Assembly: GCF_011392075.1 (NCBI RefSeq)
Contig: NZ_JAAJBV010000004.1
Span: 124,001 to 188,000 of the forward strand
DNA: 64,000 bases
Origin: Flavobacterium celericrescens
GTDB lineage: Bacteria; Bacteroidota; Bacteroidia; Flavobacteriales; Flavobacteriaceae
Direction of reading: 5' to 3'
In this document: piece by piece, positions 10,323 through 17,956 of the stretch
Numbering within the stretch: the first letter of the stretch is position 1
How the letters are laid out: each line of letters opens with the position of its first letter
Translations under genes and position numbers: made by a program
The notes under the pieces: model-generated
What the model was told of the DNA's origin: nothing
Database searches by the model: none
The model's input: the letters and a program-made list of their open reading frames with translations, nothing else

Positions 10323-12293
10323 ATGTCAGAATTTGGAAACATTTCATTCGATTTACCTAAAAACCAATCTAACGTAATTAAAGTAATTGGCGTTGGTGGT
10401 GGAGGTAGTAATGCCATTAACCACATGTTTAAACAAGGCATTAAAGGTGTTGATTTTGTAGTTTGTAATACTGATTCTCAGGCATTACAAAACAGTCCTG
10501 TACCAAATAAAATTCAGTTGGGTGTAAGCTTAACCGAAGGCTTAGGTGCTGGTGCAAATCCTGAAGTAGGTCAACAATCTGCTATAGAAAGTATTGCCGA
10601 AATTGAAAAAATGTTGGACAGCAACACCAAAATGGTTTTCATCACCGCAGGTATGGGTGGAGGAACTGGAACTGGTGCGGCTCCTGTAATTGCGCAATTG
10701 GCAAAAGAGCGCGACATTTTAACAGTGGGTATTGTTACGATTCCTTTTCAATTTGAAGGAAAAGTTCGCTCTGAGCAAGCGTTAGCTGGAGTTGAACGTT
10801 TACGTAAACAAGTGGATTCTTTAGTAGTTATCAATAATAATAAATTACGTGAAGTTTACGGAAACTTAGGTTTCAAAGCAGGTTTCTCTAAAGCGGATGA
10901 AGTGTTAGCTACTGCATCAAGAGGAATTGCTGAAGTAATTACGCACCACTATACTCAAAATATCGACCTTAAAGATGCTAAAACCGTATTGTCAAACAGC
11001 GGAACGGCAATCATGGGTTCTGCAACTGCATCAGGTTCAGATAGAGCAAAACAAGCCATTTCAAGTGCTTTAGATTCTCCATTATTAAATGATAACAAAA
11101 TTACTGGCGCGAAAAACGTATTGTTGTTAATCGTTTCGGGAACTGATGAAGCAAATGAAATCACAATCGATGAAATCGGAGAAATCAATGATTTCATTCA
11201 GTCTGAGGCTGGTTACAATGCAAACATCATCATGGGAGTTGGTGAAGAAGAAGCTTTAGGTGAAGCTATTTCGGTAACAGTAATTGCTACAGGTTTTAAT
11301 ATTGAACAACAAGCTGAAATCGTTAATACTGAGCCTAAAAAAATTATTCATTCGTTAGAAGATGAACAAAAAATTGTTCACGAATTATTGAATAAAACTA
11401 TTGCAAGTCTTCCGGTTAATGAGCCAATTTTTGAATCACCAATTGAGTCAGAAATTAAAGCAGATATCATCAATCCAATTTGTGATGAAGTTGTTGAACA
11501 AAAAGTGGTTTTTACTTTAGAAGAAGAAGAAGCACCAGTTTTTGAAATTCATACACCAGTAGCAGCGATTGATTTAGTGCCTACAACCGATTTTTTAAAA
11601 AATATTGATGTAACTTTTGAAGTGGTTAGCCCAAATGTAGCGCCAACGTTTGAAATCATTACGCCACAAATCAGAGAAATTGAAGTTAAAGAACCAGAGT
11701 TTGTAGTAGCAAAAGACGATTTTAGTTTTTCATTGGATTTATTTGAAACAAAAGTTGAGACTAAAGCTGAAAACACAATTGTATTTGATTTATCACCTGA
11801 AACACGTTCAATGGAAGTAAAAGATCCTATTAATGTGGTTCCTGTTACTGAAGTAAATCAAAATGGAATTATTAAATATTCATTAGAAGATTATTTAGAA
11901 AAAGAGGAAGAATTAGTTGCTTCTAAACCAGTAGAAATTGTTGCTGAGCCTGTAGACGAGGAACTAAATTTTACTATGAAAAAAGAAGTGGAAAAATTAG
12001 AAGATAATATTCAATTTGATGCGGTTTCTCCTCTTGAAATGTCAATCGAAGAAACATTAAAGTTTAGAGCAGAAGAACGTAAAAGAAAAATGAAAGAATT
12101 CAATCACAAATTCAACAATAGTAATGCACAAATTGATGAGTTTGAAAGAGAACCAGCTTATAAAAGAATGGGAATTGATGTAACATCAACACCTGCAAAC
12201 AATAATCAATCTCGTATGTCATTAGGAATCGATAGTAACGACGATATTCAACTTCGTTCAAACAATTCATTTCTTCACGATAACGTAGATTAA
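10323..12293 (+). CDS. ftsZ: Cell division GTPase FtsZ
   Basis: Tubulin-like GTPase that forms the division ring. It has [13 protein letters not shown] at 23-35, GAGANPEVG at 75-83 and the tubulin signature GGGTGTG at 112-118. The core ends near residue 325. A very long acidic linker of about 250 residues follows, making 656 in total compared with about 380 in E. coli. The C-terminal block holds basic [12 protein letters not shown] and the conserved [13 protein letters not shown] tail that probably binds FtsA. Long linkers are usual in Bacteroidetes. Last gene of the dcw cluster. Confidence 0.97.
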   Translation: MSEFGNISFDLPKNQSNVIKVIGVGGGGSNAINHMFKQGIKGVDFVVCNTDSQALQNSPVPNKIQLGVSLTEGLGAGANPEVGQQSAIESIAEIEKMLDSNTKMVFITAGMGGGTGTGAAPVIAQLAKERDILTVGIVTIPFQFEGKVRSEQALAGVERLRKQVDSLVVINNNKLREVYGNLGFKAGFSKADEVLATASRGIAEVITHHYTQNIDLKDAKTVLSNSGTAIMGSATASGSDRAKQAISSALDSPLLNDNKITGAKNVLLLIVSGTDEANEITIDEIGEINDFIQSEAGYNANIIMGVGEEEALGEAISVTVIATGFNIEQQAEIVNTEPKKIIHSLEDEQKIVHELLNKTIASLPVNEPIFESPIESEIKADIINPICDEVVEQKVVFTLEEEEAPVFEIHTPVAAIDLVPTTDFLKNIDVTFEVVSPNVAPTFEIITPQIREIEVKEPEFVVAKDDFSFSLDLFETKVETKAENTIVFDLSPETRSMEVKDPINVVPVTEVNQNGIIKYSLEDYLEKEEELVASKPVEIVAEPVDEELNFTMKKEVEKLEDNIQFDAVSPLEMSIEETLKFRAEERKRKMKEFNHKFNNSNAQIDEFEREPAYKRMGIDVTSTPANNNQSRMSLGIDSNDDIQLRSNNSFLHDNVD

Positions 12294-12318
12294 TCTATAA
12301 TAAACTAACCTACCCTAC

Positions 12319-12349
12319 AAAACCCGAAGAGCAATTTTCGGGTTTTTTT
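12319..12349 (+). terminator. Rho-independent terminator after ftsZ
   Basis: A ten-base-pair stem, AAAACCCGAA at 12319-12328 with TTCGGGTTTT at 12337-12346, runs into a T tract. It lies 26 bases after the ftsZ stop and closes the dcw operon. Confidence 0.85.
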
Positions 12350-12351
12350 GT

Positions 12352-12359
12352 TACCTTTG
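12352..12359 (+). promoter_or_regulatory. Bacteroidetes -7 box for yqeY
   Basis: TACCTTTG matches the TAnnTTTG consensus and directly follows the ftsZ terminator, 35 bases before the yqeY ATG. No TTG was found at the expected -33 distance, so the promoter is supported by one box only. Confidence 0.55.
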
Positions 12360-12394
12360 CAAAACAATAATTCACAAACAATAAGCATAAATAT

Positions 12395-12844
12395 ATGAGT
12401 TTAGAAGTAAAAATCATGGATCACATGAAAGAAGCCATGAAAGCAAAAGACAGTGTAGCATTAGAGGCTTTAAGAGCTATTAAATCGGCTATTATTTTAG
12501 CAAAAACTGAAGCTGGAGCAGCAGATGGTTTATCTGAAGCAGACGAAATCAAAATGTTACAGCGTTTGGTGAAAATGCGTAAGGATAGTGCTGAAATATT
12601 TACCACACAAAATCGTCCAGATTTAGCGGAGCCAGAATTAGCACAAATTGCTGTTATAGAAAAATTCTTGCCAGCACAATTATCAGAAGCAGAAGTAGAA
12701 GCAATTATTGCTAAAATTATTGCAGAAACTGGCGCTTCAGGTATTGCTTCTATGGGTAAAGTTATGGGGTTAGCATCGGCACAAATTGGAGGTCAATCTG
12801 AAGGAAAAGTTATTTCTGGAATAGTAAAGAAATTACTAGCATAA
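12395..12844 (+). CDS. GatB/YqeY domain protein
   Basis: Protein of 149 residues that matches the stand-alone YqeY family. It has an N-terminal helical half (MKEAMKAKDSVALEALRAIKSAI) and the YqeY-type C-terminal half (EKFLPAQLSEAEVEAII, then SMGKVMGLASAQIGGQSEGK). The C-terminal part resembles the tail of GatB in tRNA-dependent amidotransferases. The exact role of free-standing YqeY proteins is not settled, although tRNA-related work is often assumed. Single-gene unit between the ftsZ terminator and a long hairpin. Confidence 0.85.
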   Translation: MSLEVKIMDHMKEAMKAKDSVALEALRAIKSAIILAKTEAGAADGLSEADEIKMLQRLVKMRKDSAEIFTTQNRPDLAEPELAQIAVIEKFLPAQLSEAEVEAIIAKIIAETGASGIASMGKVMGLASAQIGGQSEGKVISGIVKKLLA

Positions 12845-12861
12845 AATAAGAACTAGTTAAA

Positions 12862-12905
12862 AGAGCAAAGAAAAAGATGGAGCTTTCATCTGTCTTCTTT
12901 GCTCT
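12862..12905 (+). other. Long hairpin between yqeY and tRNA-Arg
   Basis: AGAGCAAAGAA at 12862-12872 pairs perfectly with TTCTTTGCTCT at 12895-12905, and an inner AGATG/CATCT pair extends the stem. No T tract follows, so it may be a processing or weak termination signal ahead of the tRNA rather than a standard terminator. Confidence 0.5.
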
Positions 12906-12919
12906 ATTATCTTAAAAAA

Positions 12920-12993
12920 GGCTTCGTAGCTCAACTGGATAGAGCACTGGATTTCGGCTCCAGCGGTTGGGGGTTCGACTCCCTTCGAGGTCA
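12920..12993 (+). tRNA. tRNA-Arg (anticodon TCG)
   Basis: A full cloverleaf of 74 bases can be drawn. The acceptor arm 12920-12926 pairs with 12986-12992 with two G-T wobbles. The D stem is GCTC/GAGC. The anticodon stem CTGGA/TCCAG encloses TTTCGGC, giving anticodon TCG at 12954-12956. The T arm carries TTCGACT. The discriminator base is A at 12993, and CCA is not encoded. It should read CGA-type arginine codons. Confidence 0.93.
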
Positions 12994-13001
12994 CTCATAA
13001 G

Positions 13002-13026
13002 CGTCAAGATTTCTTGGCGTTTTTTA
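13002..13026 (+). terminator. Terminator after tRNA-Arg
   Basis: CGTCAAGA and TCTTGGCG form a stem at 13002-13019 with one G-T pair, followed directly by a T run. It lies nine bases after the tRNA, so it ends the tRNA transcript. Confidence 0.75.
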
Positions 13027-13062
13027 TTTTGTATCACGCAAATTTTCACGTTATTTGTAAAT

Positions 13063-13941
13063 ATGACTAGTAATTTAATTGCATTAAATCCTGAGGATAA
13101 GTACGAATTGTTTTTAGCCGATTATATCGGAATGTTTTTGCTATTGGCGCCTTTAGTTGGGTTGTTTTTGTTTTTTGGGTTTTATGTAATTGAAATTCTT
13201 TATTTGCGAAATTATAAAAAGCCATTGGTGGTTTTTGCAAATGTTAGTTTTTTTAAAATAAATGATTCTCAGAAGCAAATATTATCAAATAATTTTCATT
13301 TTTATACAAGACTTAAGCCTAAATACAAACGTTATTTTGAGCACAGAGTTGCTAGTTTTGTCAATCGATACGAGTTTGTTGGAAGAGATATTTCAGTTAC
13401 AGAAGAAATGAAGATTACTGTGGCTGGAACCGCAATTATGTTGACTTTTGGAATGAGAGATTATCTTAATCCATTATTCAAACGAATTATTATTTTTCCA
13501 GATATTTATTATTCTGAGCAAACAGAAAATTATCATAAAGGAGAATTTAATCCAAAATTAGAAAGTATCGTTTTCTCGTGGAAACATTTTAAAGAAGGAA
13601 TTGAAATTTCAAACGATAATTTGAATTTAGGATTGCATGAATTTACTCACGCATTTCATATTCATGCGACAAAAAGTGATAAAGCAACTTCTGTATTGTT
13701 TAACGAGTCACTACAAAATTTGTTTCGAGTGGTTTCTAATCCACAAATGAGAGAACACCTAATTAATTCTGGGTTTCTTCGTGATTATGCTTATGAAAAT
13801 CAGTTTGAATTTGTAGCTGTTTTGTTGGAATATTTTTTTGAATCACCACATGAATTTAAAACAAAATTTCCAACGATATATGCAAAAGTTAAGCATATGA
13901 TTAATTTTAACGAAAAATATTTTATTACTACAATTCAGTAA
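13063..13941 (+). CDS. M90/MtfA-like zinc metallopeptidase, membrane-anchored
   Basis: Starts at ATG 13063, because the longer open frame runs back into the tRNA and its terminator. Residues 19-47 form one hydrophobic segment (IGMFLLLAPLVGLFLFFGFYV), so the protein is probably anchored in the inner membrane. The zinc motif HEFTH is at 192-196 within LGLHEFTHAFHIHA. The surrounding pattern (IIIFPDIYY, then SWKHFKEGIEISND) fits the M90 family of E. coli MtfA. MtfA is a peptidase linked to the Mlc regulator, but no Mlc-like gene is seen here, so the substrate is unknown. Single-gene unit of 292 residues. Confidence 0.78.
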   Translation: MTSNLIALNPEDKYELFLADYIGMFLLLAPLVGLFLFFGFYVIEILYLRNYKKPLVVFANVSFFKINDSQKQILSNNFHFYTRLKPKYKRYFEHRVASFVNRYEFVGRDISVTEEMKITVAGTAIMLTFGMRDYLNPLFKRIIIFPDIYYSEQTENYHKGEFNPKLESIVFSWKHFKEGIEISNDNLNLGLHEFTHAFHIHATKSDKATSVLFNESLQNLFRVVSNPQMREHLINSGFLRDYAYENQFEFVAVLLEYFFESPHEFKTKFPTIYAKVKHMINFNEKYFITTIQ

Positions 13942-13962
13942 ATTACTGATATCTATCATGTT

Positions 13963-13989
13963 TTTGAGCCGTTTTAATGAGTAACTTTA
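13963..13989 (+). promoter_or_regulatory. Possible promoter of the CBS protein gene
   Basis: TTTG at 13963-13966 and TAACTTTA at 13982-13989 resemble the -33 and -7 boxes of Bacteroidetes promoters. The 15-base spacing is a little short, and the last base differs from TAnnTTTG. The gene starts 22 bases downstream. Confidence 0.4.
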
Positions 13990-14010
13990 TGTCAGTAAAA
14001 TGTATAAATC

Positions 14011-14430
14011 ATGAAAAAGTCAGTTCCAGTGTCAACCATAATGACCAAAAATGTTGTTAAATTAAATCTTTCTGATGATTTAACAAAAGCCGAAATGTTG
14101 TTTAAAAAGCATCATATAAGACACATTCCTGTGGTGGGTGGAAATAAAATTGTGGGGATGTTAAGTTATACAGATTTGCTAAGAATTTCTTTTGCGGATG
14201 CTATAGATGATGATGACGATGTTGTAGATACAACGGTTTACAATATGTTTACAGTAGAGCAAGTAATGGCAAAAAAACTAATTTCTATTGCACCAGAAAC
14301 TACCATAAAAGAAGCGGCTGAAATTTTAGCCTCAAAAGAATTTCATGCTTTACCAGTATGTGAAGGAGACCTATTGGTAGGAATCGTAACTACTACCGAT
14401 TTAATAAAATATTTGATTGAGCAATATTGA
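14011..14430 (+). CDS. CBS-domain pair protein
   Basis: Small cytoplasmic protein of 139 residues made of two CBS domains only. The first spans about residues 1-65 (VSTIMTKNVVKLNLSDDL to MLSYTDLLRI), and the second about 80-139 (VEQVMAKKLISIAPETTI to VGIVTTTDLIKYLI). An acidic DAIDDDDDVV linker joins them. CBS pairs bind adenine nucleotides and usually control a partner protein; nothing nearby identifies the partner. It stands alone, with a possible promoter in front and a shared terminator behind. Confidence 0.88.
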   Translation: MKKSVPVSTIMTKNVVKLNLSDDLTKAEMLFKKHHIRHIPVVGGNKIVGMLSYTDLLRISFADAIDDDDDVVDTTVYNMFTVEQVMAKKLISIAPETTIKEAAEILASKEFHALPVCEGDLLVGIVTTTDLIKYLIEQY

Positions 14431-14432
14431 AA

Positions 14433-14464
14433 AACCCGACAGGTTACTTAAAACCTGTCAGGTT
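14433..14464. terminator. Bidirectional terminator between CBS gene and rpe
   Basis: AACCCGACAGGTT at 14433-14445 pairs with AACCTGTCAGGTT at 14452-14464 with one mismatch, flanked by A and T runs on both sides. The two genes converge here, so it can serve both strands. Confidence 0.8.
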
Positions 14465-14470
14465 TATATT

Positions 14471-15130
14471 TTATTTCGTAATCATCTTTAAGTCAGCAAT
14501 TGTAGCAATTGGATCTTGAGCTCCAAAAACGTAACTCCCAGCAACTAATACGTCAGCTCCTGCATCAACTAGTTGTTTTGCATTTTTATTGGTCACACCA
14601 CCATCAATTTCTATTAATGTTGAAGCGTTTTTTTTGGTAATTAAAGCTTTTAGTTTTTCAACTTTAGAATATGTATTTTCTATAAATGATTGTCCTCCAA
14701 AGCCAGGATTTACACTCATAATGCAAACTAAATCAATATCTTGAATAACGTCTTCTAGCACATCAATATTAGTGTGAGGATTTAAGGCAACTCCAGCCTT
14801 CATTCCTTCCGCTTTAATGGCTTGAAGCGTTCTGTGTAAATGCGTGCAAGCTTCGTAATGAACTGTTAGAACATCGGTTCCTAATTTTTTGAATGTTGCA
14901 ATATATCTGTCAGGATCAACAATCATTAAGTGAACATCAATAGTTTTTTTTGCATGCTTGTTGATAGCATCTAAGACAGGCATTCCAAAAGAAATATTTG
15001 GAACAAAAACACCATCCATAATATCAATGTGAAACCAATCGGCTTCACTGGCATTAATCATTTCGATGTCTCGTTGTAAATTGGCAAAGTCGGCTGCAAG
15101 AACTGATGGCGCAATAAGTGTATTTTTCAT
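14471..15130 (-). CDS. rpe: Ribulose-phosphate 3-epimerase
   Basis: TIM-barrel enzyme that interconverts ribulose 5-phosphate and xylulose 5-phosphate in the pentose phosphate pathway. Motifs are IAPSVLAADFANL at the N-terminus, FHIDIMDGVFVPN, VHLMIVDP, MSVNPGFGGQSFI and IEIDGGV. The ATG at 15128-15130 was chosen, giving 219 residues. The longer frame runs back through a repeat array, and the likely promoter at 15159-15189 would put transcription start downstream of those codons. Confidence 0.95.
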   Translation of the reverse strand: MKNTLIAPSVLAADFANLQRDIEMINASEADWFHIDIMDGVFVPNISFGMPVLDAINKHAKKTIDVHLMIVDPDRYIATFKKLGTDVLTVHYEACTHLHRTLQAIKAEGMKAGVALNPHTNIDVLEDVIQDIDLVCIMSVNPGFGGQSFIENTYSKVEKLKALITKKNASTLIEIDGGVTNKNAKQLVDAGADVLVAGSYVFGAQDPIATIADLKMITK

Positions 15131-15158
15131 GTTGTTGTATGTAGTTATGTTGTTTAGA

Positions 15159-15189
15159 CAAAGATAAATTTTAACCGCAAGGTTCGCAA
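15159..15189 (-). promoter_or_regulatory. Promoter of rpe
   Basis: On the minus strand, TTG (15187-15189) is followed after 20 bases by TATCTTTG (15159-15166), a full match to the TTG-N17-23-TAnnTTTG pattern. The -33 TTG falls inside a GTTCGCAAG-type repeat unit. The ATG is 29 bases below the -7 box. Confidence 0.72.
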
Positions 15190-15211
15190 GGTTTTTTGCA
15201 AAGTTCGCAAA
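15173..15211. repeat. Short tandem array of CGCAA-containing 9-base words
   Basis: The plus strand reads AACCGCAAG, GTTCGCAAG, a 12-base unit GTTTTTTGCAAA, then GTTCGCAAA. Arrays of this look are dispersed in flavobacterial intergenic DNA, by memory rather than by search. It overlaps the -33 region of the rpe promoter. Confidence 0.6.
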
Positions 15212-15259
15212 CAAATTTTATCATTAGGAACTCTTGTTTTTGGGTAAGATATAAAAATA

Positions 15260-15284
15260 AAACTCCGGTAATCAGCCGGAGTTT
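15260..15284 (-). terminator. Terminator of rpoD
   Basis: AAACTCCGG and CCGGAGTTT form a nine-base-pair stem with a seven-base loop. On the minus strand it is followed by a T-rich run. It lies 75 bases downstream of the rpoD stop and separates rpoD from rpe. Confidence 0.8.
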
Positions 15285-15335
15285 CAATCATCAATCAAAA
15301 AACGAACAGTCTTAGACTGTTGTTGTCTTTATAGT

Positions 15336-15358
15336 GTCACACAGAGCTTGTCGAAGTG
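15336..15358. repeat. Dispersed-type repeat containing GAGCTTGTCGAAGTG
   Basis: The 23 bases directly after the rpoD stop contain GAGCTTGTCGAAGTG preceded by GTCACAC. I recall sequences of the CTTCGACAAGCTC type as recurrent intergenic repeats in Flavobacteriia. Only one copy is visible here, so membership is inferred. An 11-base palindrome, AGTCTTAGACT, lies nearby at 15308-15318. Confidence 0.45.
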
Positions 15359-16222
15359 TTATCCTAAATATGTTTTCAATATTTTACTTCTAGAAGTGTG
15401 TTTTAATCTTCTAATTGCTTTTTCTTTAATTTGGCGTACACGCTCACGAGTTAAATCGAATGTTTCTCCGATTTCTTCTAACGTCATTGGGTGTTGGTCA
15501 CCTAAACCGAAATACAAACGAACAACATCAGCTTCTCTTGGCGTTAATGTTTCTAACGCTCTTTCGATTTCTGTTTGTAATGATTCGTGAATTAATTCTC
15601 TATCTGGATTTGGAGATTCACCTGAACGTAAAACGTCATATAAATTTGAATCTTCTCCTTCCACTAAAGGTGCATCCATAGATAAATGACGACCAGAGTT
15701 TTTCATTGACTCTTTTACATCATTAACTGTCATGTCTAATTCTTTTGCAATTTCTTCTGCAGAAGGAGCACGTTCTTGAGATTGCTCCAATAATGCATAC
15801 ATTTTGTTGATTTTATTGATAGAACCAATTTTATTCAACGGTAAACGCACAATACGAGATTGTTCTGCTAAAGCTTGTAGAATTGATTGACGAATCCACC
15901 ATACAGCGTATGAAATAAATTTGAATCCACGAGTTTCGTCAAAACGTTGTGCTGCTTTTATTAGTCCTAAATTTCCTTCGTTAATTAAGTCAGGAAGTGT
16001 AAGTCCTTGATTTTGATATTGTTTTGCTACAGAAACTACGAAACGTAAATTAGCTTTTGTTAATTTCTCTAAAGCTCTTTGATCACCGGCTTTAATTCGT
16101 TGTGCTAATTCTACTTCTTCGTCTGCAGTTATAAGGTCAACTTTTCCAATTTCTTGTAAATATTTGTCTAAAGAAGCAGTTTCACGATTTGTAACCTGCT
16201 TGGTGATTTTAAGTTGTCTCAT
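15359..16222 (-). CDS. rpoD: Primary sigma factor RpoD/SigA
   Basis: Housekeeping sigma-70 of the short Bacteroidetes type, 287 residues, without region 1.1. Region 1.2 begins at [16 protein letters not shown]. Region 2 contains [16 protein letters not shown], the core-binding [18 protein letters not shown] and the -10-melting helix [13 protein letters not shown]. Region 4 ends with [27 protein letters not shown]. Bacteroidetes primary sigmas read the TTG/TAnnTTTG promoters seen across this window. A clear AAGGAG site precedes the ATG. Monocistronic, with its own terminator. Confidence 0.96.
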   Translation of the reverse strand: MRQLKITKQVTNRETASLDKYLQEIGKVDLITADEEVELAQRIKAGDQRALEKLTKANLRFVVSVAKQYQNQGLTLPDLINEGNLGLIKAAQRFDETRGFKFISYAVWWIRQSILQALAEQSRIVRLPLNKIGSINKINKMYALLEQSQERAPSAEEIAKELDMTVNDVKESMKNSGRHLSMDAPLVEGEDSNLYDVLRSGESPNPDRELIHESLQTEIERALETLTPREADVVRLYFGLGDQHPMTLEEIGETFDLTRERVRQIKEKAIRRLKHTSRSKILKTYLG

Positions 16223-16230
16223 TTAATTTT

Positions 16231-16236
16231 CTCCTT
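16231..16236 (-). promoter_or_regulatory. Shine-Dalgarno site of rpoD
   Basis: AAGGAG on the minus strand sits eight bases upstream of the rpoD ATG. It is one of the few strong Shine-Dalgarno sites in the window and fixes the rpoD start. Confidence 0.65.
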
Positions 16237-16301
16237 ACTTTTAAAAGTTCTGTTTATTATACGTGTGAAGTTTCAAAAAAGTTACAAAATGACTAAAAAA
16301 A

Positions 16302-17252
16302 TTATTCAATTACATAATTTTCAATTTTAGCAATGTAAAAATCTATCTTTTGATACATTTTGTTGAAGAAAATTTTTCTGTCTTTTTTCCCTGATTGGTT
16401 TAATGATTTTGAATTTGATAACTGATTTATAATGTATTCTTGCTGCTCTTCACATGCGTCTTTATCTGAAGTTGCGTAATAGCCTAAAGCGTTATATGGC
16501 AAGAAAAAAACAGATTTTTCTTTTGAATAAAATAAAACAGAATTATTTAAAATCAATAATTCATTATAGTAGATTTGAAAATTAGAACTATTGGTTTCGC
16601 ATTTTTGTTCTATGTTTTTAATTATTAAATTTATATCATTTAAGATGATTATTGCGTTTTTATAATTTAACAATCCCGATTCAAAAAAATAAAAGATTTG
16701 CTGAAGTGAACTATTAATTGTGGTGTCATTCCATATTTCTATTCGATTTGTATTGTCAAAAAATGACTTTAAATAAGAATCATCATTTATTAAAGAAGAT
16801 TCAAATAAAAATTCTTCAAAATGCACATTCTGTTTTTTTTTAAGTAACGTTAGCCAAATATAAAATTTGAATTTTGAAAATAATGTTCCTGCAACTGCAT
16901 AGTTCATAGGAATATCTTTTGCGGCATAATAAATGATAGTTTCTTTAGGATTTAGATATGATAATATTTCTCTAGTTTTTTCAAAATAAGATTTAAAATC
17001 AGTCATTGACTCAATTTTTTTAGTTTTTTCAATAAGAATATTTTCTTGCTTTTTGTATAAAGTATCCATTGATAATGCATAATGTTTGCAAAGCAAAATT
17101 GTTTCTTCGATGGAAAATTTACTTTTCAACGAAATACGTCGGTGTGCCGCATCGTAACTAATGTCTAATACTTTTGCAATTTCATCGTTTAATGAAATGT
17201 TTTTAGGAAGTAATCTTCTAATAGTCGATAAAAGAATTTCTTGATGTGTCAT
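16302..17252 (-). CDS. HTH-type regulator, uncharacterised
   Basis: Protein of 316 residues with a helix-turn-helix-like N-terminus (LNDEIAKVLDISYDAAHRRISLKSKFSIEE, about 22-50). A long helical C-terminal region without a recognised domain follows. The layout, an HTH plus a long effector-like part, fits a family of flavobacterial regulators of unknown signal. The ATG at 17250-17252 was chosen over the GTG at 17268-17270, because a TATTTTTG box on the minus strand (17270-17277) covers that GTG. Transcribed away from the lipoprotein gene at 17351, from a shared region with an inverted repeat, so it may control itself and that neighbour. Confidence 0.6.
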   Translation of the reverse strand: MTHQEILLSTIRRLLPKNISLNDEIAKVLDISYDAAHRRISLKSKFSIEETILLCKHYALSMDTLYKKQENILIEKTKKIESMTDFKSYFEKTREILSYLNPKETIIYYAAKDIPMNYAVAGTLFSKFKFYIWLTLLKKKQNVHFEEFLFESSLINDDSYLKSFFDNTNRIEIWNDTTINSSLQQIFYFFESGLLNYKNAIIILNDINLIIKNIEQKCETNSSNFQIYYNELLILNNSVLFYSKEKSVFFLPYNALGYYATSDKDACEEQQEYIINQLSNSKSLNQSGKKDRKIFFNKMYQKIDFYIAKIENYVIE

Positions 17253-17262
17253 TTTTTTTGCG

Positions 17263-17318
17263 ATTTTCACAAAAATATAAAATTATATTATTATTAAACA
17301 CATATTTTTTTGTGAAAT
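17263..17318. promoter_or_regulatory. Divergent promoter region with paired inverted half-sites
   Basis: ATTTTCACAAAAATAT (17263-17278) and ATATTTTTTTGTGAAAT (17302-17318) are near-perfect inverted copies 23 bases apart. The left copy overlaps the -7 box TATTTTTG of the HTH gene (minus, 17270-17277). The right copy ends just before TAATTTTG (17325-17332), a -7 box facing the lipoprotein gene. The placement fits an operator for the HTH regulator. Confidence 0.5.
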
Positions 17319-17350
17319 ATGAAATAATTTTGACTCACAAATTAAAACTT

Positions 17351-17956
17351 ATGAGAAAAATTATTAAAGAGCATTTATCATCTTTTCGGGAGAAAGATCT
17401 AAGGCAATATTCTAGAATTGTAAATCATTATTTTAAAAGAAAGTGTCGTTTTGTTTTTGTGTTTTTTTTAGTTTCCTGTAGTGTGCAAAATCAAATTGAT
17501 AAAGGAGAATTTAAAAGAGTTCCAAAAGCGATGTCTGTTCGATTTTATGACAAATTAGATACTATTCAACATCAGTATGGAAATCAGTTTTTTACCAAAA
17601 GTTTTATAAATGAATTTACAGATAAAAAAAATGTAGATTATAGTAAACCTATTGAACTTAAACTTCAGAAAGACTATTTGTATATTAAATTTCAAGATAT
17701 ATTAAAGAAGCAATTTGTAATTAAAGTGAGTGGAAAACGAAAAAGGAAGCGTTTTGTTTTTTATTCTAATTACGAGACAATTTCTTTTCCTGTAATTTTT
17801 ATAACAAAACAGATGACAAAATTTGTTGTAGAAATTCCTAATGATGAGTCTATTTTAATTAAGAGAGCTGATACTAATGAAGGGATGATGTTGTTTTTTG
17901 GTGCTGGAAATTCGTTTAAAAAAGAGTATATTTTTAAAATTATAAAAGATGAATAA
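17351..17956 (+). CDS. Putative lipoprotein, unknown function
   Basis: Starts at ATG 17351, 18 bases after a TAATTTTG box. The 201-residue product has a long basic N-terminal stretch of about 30 residues (MRKIIKEHLSSFREKDLRQY and on). A hydrophobic run ending in a lipobox follows (FVFVFFLVSC). The cysteine is at about residue 43, later than usual, and no start codon lies closer. The mature part is probably beta-rich and has no recognised domain. Overlaps the next gene by eight bases, so the two exported proteins are probably made together. Confidence 0.55.
   Translation: MRKIIKEHLSSFREKDLRQYSRIVNHYFKRKCRFVFVFFLVSCSVQNQIDKGEFKRVPKAMSVRFYDKLDTIQHQYGNQFFTKSFINEFTDKKNVDYSKPIELKLQKDYLYIKFQDILKKQFVIKVSGKRKRKRFVFYSNYETISFPVIFITKQMTKFVVEIPNDESILIKRADTNEGMMLFFGAGNSFKKEYIFKIIKDE

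Noticed and set aside
12967..13062. Extended start of the M90 peptidase overlapping tRNA-Arg
   Set aside because: The extra 32 codons lie in the tRNA and its terminator; the ATG at 13063 gives a sensible membrane protein.
15131..15214. Longer N-terminus of rpe
   Set aside because: It crosses the repeat array and the likely promoter, and Rpe proteins begin at the IAPSVLAADF region.
15348..15681. Plus-strand open frames opposite rpoD
   Set aside because: They are antisense to a complete sigma factor gene and have no similarity or promoter.
17253..17270. GTG start of the HTH regulator
   Set aside because: The codon overlaps a TATTTTTG promoter box on the same strand; ATG 17252 is a better start.
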